From: an uncultured Collinsella sp. | GTDB lineage: Bacteria; Actinomycetota; Coriobacteriia; Coriobacteriales; Coriobacteriaceae | Reading direction: 5' to 3' | NCBI GenBank assembly: GCA_958438125.1 | Contig: CAUBQN010000065.1 | Location: 1 to 8,389 of the forward strand | Length of the DNA stretch: 8,389 nt | Shown: positions 1 to 4,898 of the stretch, in pieces | How positions within the stretch are numbered: position 1 is the stretch's first letter | Layout: each line of letters begins with the position of its first letter | Translations under genes and position numbers: made by a program | Notes under the pieces: generated by a model | What the model saw: only the letters and a program-made list of their open reading frames with translations | Databases searched by the model: none | What the model was told of the DNA's origin: nothing

Positions 1-54
1 CGCTATATCCAGACGCACGTGGGTATCGGTTACCGATTGGTCACCCAAGGCTAG
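1..54 (+). CDS. Response regulator, OmpR/PhoB winged-helix family (C-terminal end only)
   Basis: Only the last 17 codons and the TAG stop (52-54) are in the window, reading RYIQTHVGIGYRLVTQG. The pattern YIxTxxGxGYR-hydrophobic is the C-terminal beta-hairpin (the 'wing') that ends the DNA-binding domain of OmpR/PhoB-type two-component response regulators. The exact YIQTHVGIGYR wording resembles KdpE-type regulators of the potassium-uptake kdp system, but this is too little sequence to name the regulator. The receiver domain and the start lie to the left of the window. It faces rlmKL, and a long hairpin follows 25 bp after the stop. Family assignment is fairly sure; the specific regulon is unknown. 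Confidence 0.65.
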   Translation, partial: RYIQTHVGIGYRLVTQG

Positions 55-79
55 ATCGCCAACCACCATCCCAATATGA

Positions 80-143
80 GTTGCGGTGAAATAGTTCCTA
101 TTGGGGCCTTTAACAGGCTTTTTAGGAACTATTCCACCGCAAC
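80..143. terminator. Long hairpin between convergent genes, probable transcription end
   Basis: Two 21-nt arms (80-100 and 123-143) are inverted repeats with one non-matching position, A89 against C134. In a minus-strand transcript this becomes a U-G pair, so the stem is unbroken for rlmKL mRNA; in a plus-strand transcript it is an A-C mismatch. The 22-nt loop holds a second small stem, GCCT 106-109 with AGGC 115-118. It starts 5 nt after the rlmKL stop and 25 nt after the response-regulator stop. No clear U-tract follows on either strand, so it may act by blocking 3' exonucleases or be a palindromic repeat rather than a textbook intrinsic terminator. Confidence 0.5.
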
Positions 144-148
144 TTTGT

Positions 149-2716
149 CTATTTGCCCTTGGGCTTGCTGGCGTAGAACTTCTTCTTTTTGGGCTTGCCG
201 GCAGGAGAGGGTTTGCCGACAAAGTTGGACTTGCCGTTGCCGGCCTGCGCGTGCGCGGGTACAGCCGCACGGGGCTTGCGGGCCTCGGGGTTGCGCAGTT
301 CCTCGACGCGCTCGGCAATTTCCTCGGCGCTAAAGCCGACCTCTGCCATGGCGTCCTCGATGGGCAGGCGGCGCACGATGTAGCAGTGGTGCACCTTCTG
401 GTTGCGCGCGAAGTCCTCGGGGATGGTCTGTGCCGTAATGTCCTCCAGCACGACGCCCGCGCGCGCGAGCTTGCGCGTCTCGGGGCGGAAGCCGCGCAGG
501 TTGCAGCTAAAGATGGCATGGCCGCCCTGCGCGAGCAGGCGCGATACGCCGGCCAAAAGCTCAACATGGTCGCGCTGGACATCCCAGGTACGGCGGCCCA
601 TCTTGGACGAGTTCGAAAACGTGGGCGGGTCGACAAAGATCAGGTCCCAGCGGTTGCGCGTCTGGCGCTGGTCGCGAATCCAGGCGAGCACGTCGTCGCG
701 CACAAAGTGATGCTGCGGCCCCACAAAGCCGTTCTGACGCATATTACGCTCGGCCCAGTCCAGGTAGGTATTGGAAAGGTCGACCGTCACGGTCTCCTCG
801 ACGCCGCCGTCTGCCGCGTAACAGGTGGCAGTACCGGTGTAGGCGAACAGGTTGAGGAAGCGGCGCGTCTGCTTGGCGTGCTCGCGCACTAGGTTGCGGG
901 TGACGCGGTGGTCCAGGAAGATGCCAACGTCCAGGTAGTCGTCAAAGTTGACGGCAAAGGTAAGGCCGCCCTCCTCGATGAGCGGCAGACGACGGCGCGC
1001 GATGTTGGCGCGCTCGCCCGAGCCGCCCTTGCCGGCACCCTGCTTGCCGTACTGCGAGCCGCCGCGCGAGCGCATACGGGCCTTGGCGTGCACATGCTCG
1101 GCCGGAACATCCAGGATGCGCGGCGCGATGGCCAAGATGTCGAGCATACGGGCCTGGGCCAGTGCTGGATCGATGGTTTTGGGCGCGGCGTATTCGGCGA
1201 TGACGAGCCAGCGGCCCGGCGTCTGCGGGCAGCCCTCGTACAGGTCGATGGCGGCGGAGTAGTCGGGCAGGTCCGCATCGTAGACGCGGTAGCAGCTCAC
1301 GCCCTCGCGCTTGGCCCACTTGCGGCGCAGACGGGCATTCTTGCGCAGGCGGTTGGCGAACTGCTCCGACTCGGGGATGAGCACGGGCAGCGGCTTGCCG
1401 CCGCCCAGATCGAGCGTGGCGGCGGGCTCGGGCATGGGGGTGTTGGCGGCGTTGTCGTTGACTTCGTCGGCATCCGTGACCTCGGCCTCGGCATCCGCAC
1501 TGGTCGAAGCCTCAAACGCTGCGGCGGCGTGGTCGAGCGAAGGCCAGACTTCGACGGTCGCCTCCTCGTTGTTGGGCATGACGGCGATCGAGCGCTCGGG
1601 CTCGGCGTGGAGCGCGCGGGCCAGCAATCCGTCGCGGGTGAGCGCGGCGACCGGCGCCGCGGCAAGCTCGGGCGCGCGGCGCAGCTCGCCGACCAGCGTC
1701 ATGGCGTCGTGCATGAGCGAAAGCGGTGTCTCGGTCGTATCCGCGACCACGGCGGCACCGGCGACGGCGCCCGCATGGTCCAGCACGGTGGCGGACTTGG
1801 CGGCGCAAAAATCGACAAAGCGCTTGTAGCCGGCGCACTTGACCATGCGCTCAGCGGTCTTGCGGGCGGCGGGGTCAACATCCACGGCCACGATGCGTGC
1901 CTGCCGCTCGCGTGCTGCCGCCTCGCGCTCGCGTGCCTCGGCAAGCAGCTGCTCCCACAGGGCGGCGTCGTGCGGCTGCCAGCCCTCAAAGCCCCAGCGC
2001 TCGCGGGCGGCCCCCGGGGCGCGGTCGGTTAGGATATTCACGGCTTCCAGCAGCAGGCCGCCGCCGGCGCACGAGGCGTCGACCAGCGTGGGCAGGGCTT
2101 CGTTCTCGTAATCGTCGGCCGTTAGCTCGCGCTCGCACAGCGTGGTCCAGCCGACCTGTGCCAGCACCAGGGCGGCGTAGTCGGGGCGCAGCACGTGCGA
2201 GCCCTCGCCGGCGCGGGTCGCTGCGGGCGGCAGGCGCTTGAATAACGGATCGCCCGAAAGGTCCAGGCTGATGCTCGCGCGACGCTGGCGCAGCGAAAGC
2301 AGCAGGTGAACGTCGGGGTCGGCGGCATCGACATCGGCGCGACGGCCCGTGGTCTCGGCCAGGCGGTCGCACAGCGCGTCTTTGGCGCGCAGGGCCGAGA
2401 AGCGCGTGTTGCGCAGCTGCTCGGTCACGCCGCGGGCGGTGATGGCGATGGTTGCTCCGGTGCGGACAATGCTCTCCCAGGCGATGTCGTAAACGCCGTC
2501 GTACAGCCCATCGGCATCCTGCGCCTCAAAGCGCCCGAGTACCACGAACACGCGGCTCGCCAGGCGCGACCATAGACAGGCACGGTAGCCTTCTTCGAGC
2601 TCGCCCTCAAACGTAGCGCGGCCCTTCAGGCGGCGGACATGCGAAAGCCCGAGGCGTTTAAGCTCTTCGGCGAGTGCGGACTCAAAGCCCTCGGGGCAGC
2701 TTGCGTAAAATTCCAT
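149..2716 (-). CDS. rlmKL: Fused 23S rRNA methyltransferase RlmKL (RlmL half probably inactive)
   Basis: 855 aa; the family type in E. coli (RlmL/YcbY) is about 702 aa. The E. coli enzyme makes m2G2445 with its N-terminal RlmL half and m7G2069 with its C-terminal RlmK half, on 23S rRNA during 50S assembly. Order here: a THUMP-type region (about 45-155, with RNTRFSALRAKDAL), the RlmL Rossmann domain (about 205-395), an acidic Ala-rich linker (about 400-445), the RlmK pre-domain (NRLRKN 455-460, CYRVYDADLPDY 475-486, FLDHR 600-604), then the RlmK Rossmann domain with NLFAYTGTAT (622-631), DPPTFSNS (696-703) and NLRGFR (739-744). RlmK motifs look intact. The RlmL domain lacks NPPY (ADTTETP at 325-331) and has AGGG for GSGT at 217-220. 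The last 47 residues are a Lys/Pro-rich tail. The ATG at 2716 has AGAGAGG 6 nt upstream. It is transcribed alone, divergent from the HAD gene. Confidence 0.95.
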   Translation of the reverse strand: MEFYASCPEGFESALAEELKRLGLSHVRRLKGRATFEGELEEGYRACLWSRLASRVFVVLGRFEAQDADGLYDGVYDIAWESIVRTGATIAITARGVTEQLRNTRFSALRAKDALCDRLAETTGRRADVDAADPDVHLLLSLRQRRASISLDLSGDPLFKRLPPAATRAGEGSHVLRPDYAALVLAQVGWTTLCERELTADDYENEALPTLVDASCAGGGLLLEAVNILTDRAPGAARERWGFEGWQPHDAALWEQLLAEAREREAAARERQARIVAVDVDPAARKTAERMVKCAGYKRFVDFCAAKSATVLDHAGAVAGAAVVADTTETPLSLMHDAMTLVGELRRAPELAAAPVAALTRDGLLARALHAEPERSIAVMPNNEEATVEVWPSLDHAAAAFEASTSADAEAEVTDADEVNDNAANTPMPEPAATLDLGGGKPLPVLIPESEQFANRLRKNARLRRKWAKREGVSCYRVYDADLPDYSAAIDLYEGCPQTPGRWLVIAEYAAPKTIDPALAQARMLDILAIAPRILDVPAEHVHAKARMRSRGGSQYGKQGAGKGGSGERANIARRRLPLIEEGGLTFAVNFDDYLDVGIFLDHRVTRNLVREHAKQTRRFLNLFAYTGTATCYAADGGVEETVTVDLSNTYLDWAERNMRQNGFVGPQHHFVRDDVLAWIRDQRQTRNRWDLIFVDPPTFSNSSKMGRRTWDVQRDHVELLAGVSRLLAQGGHAIFSCNLRGFRPETRKLARAGVVLEDITAQTIPEDFARNQKVHHCYIVRRLPIEDAMAEVGFSAEEIAERVEELRNPEARKPRAAVPAHAQAGNGKSNFVGKPSPAGKPKKKKFYASKPKGK

Positions 2717-2743
2717 GGGTGACCTCTCTGGTTGCGTCGCTCC

Positions 2744-2753
2744 ATTATATGAT
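2744..2753. promoter_or_regulatory. Overlapping divergent -10 elements for rlmKL and the HAD gene
   Basis: The 75-bp gap between the divergent starts holds a perfect TATAAT on the minus strand (2749-2744), which would start rlmKL mRNA about 20 nt before its ATG. Overlapping it on the plus strand is TATGAT (2748-2753), one base from consensus, which would start the HAD mRNA about 30 nt before its ATG. Neither has a convincing -35 box at 16-18 bp, so the calls rest on the -10 hexamers and on the gap being too short to hide much else. If both are real, polymerase cannot occupy the two at once. Confidence 0.45.
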
Positions 2754-2778
2754 GGATGCTTCGCTTGCCCTTATCCTC

Positions 2779-2785
2779 GAAAGGA
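2779..2785 (+). promoter_or_regulatory. Ribosome binding site that fixes the HAD start
   Basis: GAAAGGA lies 6 nt before the ATG at 2792. An earlier in-frame ATG at 2756 would add 12 residues (MLRLPLSSKGTH) that include this site and match nothing in the family, so 2792 is chosen. Confidence 0.8.
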
Positions 2786-2791
2786 ACCCAT

Positions 2792-3619
2792 ATGATTGAT
2801 GCGTGTCCCGAACCCGCTGTGCTCTTTTTTGACGTGGACGGCACGCTGACGTCGTTCGATCCCGACAACATGACCGATAAGGATTTCAATGCGGTCCACC
2901 CGTCGAAGGCCGTTGTCGATGCATTTGGTCGTCTGCGCAATGCGGGCCACCAAGCATTTATCTGCACGGGTCGTCCCTTGTGGCTGATTGCCGATGGCCT
3001 GCGTGCGCTGAACCCCGCGGGCATCGTTGCCATGGCGGGAGCGACGCTCGAGGTCGAGGGCCGCGTGGTGCATGAGGACTGCTTTGACGAGGACGTTGTT
3101 GAGGAACTCGCGCGTCGCGTTGTGGATGCCGGCATCGAGGTTTTTTTCGAGTCCAATGCTGCGACCTTTGCGCTGGAGCCCGTGGGCGTTGAGCAGTCGT
3201 CTCTGATCGGCACGTCTGTGGTGCACAGCGCCGAGGAGATGCGCGTCGACGGCAGTCTGCGCGTGGGCAAGGTATGCCTCAGTGTGCCCAGTTTGGCTCG
3301 CGTGACCGGCGATGACGGCTTTATCGATCACGAGTTTGAGCTGTGCAACACCGGTGGCCAGAATCGCGAGCTGAGCCCCAAGGGCATTGACAAGGGCGTG
3401 GGCGTGGCGCGAGCGCTGGCATATCTGGGCCGCGAGGGAAATGCGCGCACCTTTGGCTTTGGCGATTCGGGCAACGACCTGGGCATGCTCGCCGCCGTCG
3501 AGACGGCCGTGGCCATGGGTAACGCCATGCCCGAGGTCAAGGCGGTCGCCGACTACGTGACCGACGATGTCGCACACGACGGTACCGTCACAGCGATGCA
3601 GCATTTCGGCCTCATCTAA
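2792..3619 (+). CDS. Cof-type HAD-superfamily phosphatase
   Basis: 275 aa, normal for Cof/YidA-like haloacid dehalogenase hydrolases (about 260-290 aa), which are cytosolic Mg2+-dependent phosphatases of sugar phosphates, nucleotides or cofactors. All four HAD motifs are present: motif I FFDVDGTLT with nucleophile Asp14 and Asp16; motif II ICTGRP with Thr59; motif III Lys197 in SPKGIDKG; motif IV GFGDSGNDLGM with Asp225 and Asp229. The long segment between motifs II and III (about 85-190) is the C2-type cap that sets substrate choice. That cap is the variable part of the family, so the substrate cannot be read from sequence. No signal peptide or membrane segment is visible. It has its own start region opposite rlmKL, and the next gene follows only after 193 bp, so the two need not be co-transcribed. 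Confidence 0.92.
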   Translation: MIDACPEPAVLFFDVDGTLTSFDPDNMTDKDFNAVHPSKAVVDAFGRLRNAGHQAFICTGRPLWLIADGLRALNPAGIVAMAGATLEVEGRVVHEDCFDEDVVEELARRVVDAGIEVFFESNAATFALEPVGVEQSSLIGTSVVHSAEEMRVDGSLRVGKVCLSVPSLARVTGDDGFIDHEFELCNTGGQNRELSPKGIDKGVGVARALAYLGREGNARTFGFGDSGNDLGMLAAVETAVAMGNAMPEVKAVADYVTDDVAHDGTVTAMQHFGLI

Positions 3620-3691
3620 TGAATCCCGCGTTCTGACGTTTGCTCAAACTGCGACTCTTTGCTTTTGCATGCTCAATCGATTTATCAATCC

Positions 3692-3707
3692 AAACACTGA
3701 GGTGTTT
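3692..3707. other. Small hairpin in the HAD-transaldolase gap
   Basis: AAACAC (3692-3697) pairs perfectly with GTGTTT (3702-3707) around a TGAG loop, 73 nt after the HAD stop. No U-tract follows, so it is at best a weak 3' end for the HAD mRNA. Confidence 0.25.
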
Positions 3708-3747
3708 ATACCGTTCGCCGAGAAGATAAAAAACCGCAGCTCACGCC

Positions 3748-3776
3748 TTGATAAACGTAGGTAAAGTGTTTAGCAG
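3748..3776 (+). promoter_or_regulatory. Candidate promoter for the transaldolase gene
   Basis: TTGATA (3748-3753) resembles a -35 box (4 of 6 bases of TTGACA). Seventeen bases on is TAGCAG (3771-3776), a poor -10 sharing only TA and A-type positions. The AT-rich stretch from about 3680 to 3780 stands out in this GC-rich sequence, which is the stronger reason to expect a promoter here. Confidence 0.25.
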
Positions 3777-3796
3777 TTTAACGCCCATGTGCAAGC

Positions 3797-3803
3797 GAAA
3801 GGA
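3797..3803 (+). promoter_or_regulatory. Ribosome binding site that fixes the transaldolase start
   Basis: GAAAGGA sits 9 nt before the ATG at 3813. An upstream in-frame ATG at 3789 would place this site inside the gene and add MQAKGIRQ, which is not family-like. Confidence 0.75.
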
Positions 3804-3812
3804 ATCAGGCAG

Positions 3813-4517
3813 ATGGCAATCAAGGTGTTCGCTGACGGTGCAAACCTCGAGGGCATGCTCGACATGTACGAGAACGGCAACGTTCAGGGTTTCACGACCA
3901 ACCCGTCCCTTATGAAGAAGGGCGGCGTGACGGATTACCGCGCGTTTGCCAAAGAGGTCTTGACCCACATCACCGATGTGTCCGTCTCGTTTGAGGTCTT
4001 TGCCGACGACGTCGAGACCATGGAGGTCGAGGCCCGCGAGATCGCTACCTGGGCCGAGAACGTCTACGTCAAGATTCCGTGCGTGACCACCAAGGGCGAG
4101 TCCACCGCCGAGCTGGTCCGCAAGCTTTCCGCCGACGGCATCAAGGTCAACGTCACTACCATCTTTACGCCTACGCAGGTCGATGAGATGGTCGAGGCCG
4201 TTGACACCGAGACGCCGTCCATCATCTCGCTCTTTGCCGGCCGTATCGCCGATACCGGCGTCGACCCCATTCCGTTTATGACGGAGTCGGTCAAGAAGGC
4301 CGCCGCCAAGCCCAACTGCGAGGTCCTGTGGGCGTCCACGCGCGAGCTCATCAACATCTACCAGGCCGAAGCCTGCGGTTGTCAGATCATCACGGTGCCT
4401 AACAGCATCCTGGCCAAGCGCAAGAACATCGGCCGCGACCCGTACGAGGTCTCGCTCGACACCGTGCGCGGCTTTGCCAAGGATATCGCCGCTTTGGGTT
4501 TCCATATTCTGCCGTAA
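3813..4517 (+). CDS. Small transaldolase (TalC/Fsa family)
   Basis: 234 aa, close to the about 215-230 aa of the small TalC/fructose-6-phosphate aldolase family, Schiff-base class I aldolases with a TIM-barrel fold. Visible landmarks: FADGAN with Asp8 on strand 1; GFTTNPSLMKKGG (26-38), the family's TTNPS signature; YVKIPC with Schiff-base Lys87; NVTTIFTPTQ (113-122); SLFAGRIADTG (139-149) with Arg144; WASTRE (173-178). The residue aligning with Tyr131 of E. coli FsaA is Phe141. Phe at this position is typical of transaldolases and Tyr of true F6P aldolases, so transaldolase (dihydroxyacetone transfer in the non-oxidative pentose phosphate pathway) is favoured. It is cytosolic. The 3' side carries a palindrome, a relic of its own last codons (4647-4670), and a terminator shared with tex. 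Confidence 0.88.
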   Translation: MAIKVFADGANLEGMLDMYENGNVQGFTTNPSLMKKGGVTDYRAFAKEVLTHITDVSVSFEVFADDVETMEVEAREIATWAENVYVKIPCVTTKGESTAELVRKLSADGIKVNVTTIFTPTQVDEMVEAVDTETPSIISLFAGRIADTGVDPIPFMTESVKKAAAKPNCEVLWASTRELINIYQAEACGCQIITVPNSILAKRKNIGRDPYEVSLDTVRGFAKDIAALGFHILP

Positions 4518-4547
4518 CGCGAACACTGGCTGCGCCGCGGGTTGTTC

Positions 4548-4619
4548 GCCCCGGCCTTTCCTTTCCCTATCGCTCACGCGCTCCGCGAGGGTCGCGCTAG
4601 GCAAAGGAAAGGCCGGGGC
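4548..4619. repeat. 26-bp-arm palindrome downstream of the transaldolase gene
   Basis: Arms 4548-4573 and 4594-4619 are inverted repeats matching at 24 of 26 positions; the outer 17 bp (4548-4564 with 4603-4619) are perfect. The tip has its own CGCG/CGCG stem (4577-4580 with 4584-4587). It begins 30 bp after the transaldolase stop and has no U-tract on either side. It therefore looks like a palindromic intergenic repeat or an mRNA 3' stabilising hairpin rather than an intrinsic terminator. The real terminator is 130 bp further on. Confidence 0.75.
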
Positions 4620-4646
4620 TGCCGGCACGAGCTTGCCAGCAAGTTG

Positions 4647-4670
4647 GCGCTTGGCTTCCATATCCTTCCG
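4647..4670 (+). pseudogene. Relic of a second transaldolase 3' end
   Basis: Read in frame, these 24 bases encode ALGFHILP, identical to the last eight residues of the intact transaldolase (4491-4514). The two stretches differ at 6 of 24 bases, and all changes are synonymous (GCT/GCG, TTG/CTT, GGT/GGC, ATT/ATC, CTG/CTT). That pattern indicates divergence as coding sequence before becoming a relic. The codon at the stop position is TGG instead of TAA. Upstream similarity fades within a few codons. Likely the leftover tail of an older or tandem transaldolase copy; chance similarity is the alternative, made unlikely by the third-position pattern and the location. Confidence 0.5.
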
Positions 4671-4673
4671 TGG

Positions 4674-4719
4674 GCAAAGGTACCCCCGCCTGCACCGTGC
4701 AAAATCGAGAGTATTCAGC
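4674..4719 (+). repeat. 46-bp element, copy 1 (sense to the transaldolase)
   Basis: Shared structure: GCAAAGGTACCCCC, 9 variable bases, GTGCAAAATCG, 1 variable base, GAGTATTC, 1 variable base, GC. It matches the reverse complement of 4844-4889 at 37 of 46 positions, with seven of the nine differences in the 9-base spacer. It starts directly after the relic's former stop position (4671-4673) and reads toward the terminator. Confidence 0.8.
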
Positions 4720-4747
4720 AAGGTAAAGGTCTTTATCAGTTAACCGA

Positions 4748-4806
4748 AGCAAAAAACGGCCCCCGTTTTGGCTCTGACGACGCTAAAACGGGGGCTGTTT
4801 TTTGCT
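4748..4806. terminator. Bidirectional intrinsic terminator for the transaldolase and tex
   Basis: Arms 4748-4769 and 4785-4806 pair over 22 positions with one exception (4758/4796, a G-U pair in the plus-strand RNA). The GC core is GCCCCC/GGGGGC, followed by TGTTTTTTGCTTTTT on the plus strand and, on the minus strand, by six U from the A-run at 4751-4756. This is the standard form of a terminator shared by convergent genes. It lies 230 bp after the transaldolase stop and about 95 bp after the tex stop. Confidence 0.92.
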
Positions 4807-4843
4807 TTTTCGTCTCTGAGGGGCATCCGGAACGGTGGAATTT

Positions 4844-4889
4844 GCAGAATACTCGCGATTTTGCACATCGCTACAGGGGGTACCTTTGC
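4844..4889 (-). repeat. 46-bp element, copy 2 (sense to tex)
   Basis: Inverted copy of 4674-4719. On the minus strand it begins 9 nt after the tex stop codon and reads toward the shared terminator. Both convergent transcripts therefore carry the element in sense orientation near their 3' ends. Confidence 0.8.
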
Positions 4890-4898
4890 TTTGGCGGT

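Larger units (their letters stand above)
4518..4898. other. Structured convergent intergenic region, 381 bp, no gene
   Basis: I see no protein or RNA gene here. From left to right it contains a palindrome (4548-4619), a 24-bp relic matching the transaldolase 3' end (4647-4670), one copy of a 46-bp element (4674-4719), a bidirectional terminator (4748-4806), and the inverted second copy of the element (4844-4889) just before the tex stop. A plus-strand open frame runs through it into tex but has no family-like content apart from the relic. Confidence 0.8.

Noticed and set aside
101..892. Plus-strand open frame of 263 codons opposite the 3' half of rlmKL
   Set aside because: Antisense shadow beginning inside the 80-143 hairpin; no Shine-Dalgarno site or family motif.
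1382..1519. Ala/Asp/Glu/Pro-rich stretch of RlmKL as a possible frameshift or insertion
   Set aside because: The frame is intact and conserved RlmL and RlmK landmarks resume on each side, so this is simply an extended interdomain linker.
908..2032. Plus-strand open frame of 374 codons opposite rlmKL
   Set aside because: It is a shadow created by high GC at third positions of rlmKL; the Gly/Val/Ala/Arg-rich product has no domain pattern, and rlmKL on the other strand is unmistakable.
2771..3604. Minus-strand open frame of 277 codons opposite the HAD gene
   Set aside because: The HAD gene carries all four catalytic motifs on the plus strand; the antisense product is His/Ala-rich and featureless.
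3741..4721. Minus-strand open frame of 326 codons opposite the transaldolase
   Set aside because: Antisense to a clear enzyme and running through the palindrome; no recognisable protein content.
4674..4889. Inverted 46-bp copies as terminal repeats of a small transposon
   Set aside because: The 124 bp between them is mostly the shared terminator, there is no target duplication outside the arms, and each arm fits its own gene's 3' end. Not excluded, but less likely than paired 3' elements.
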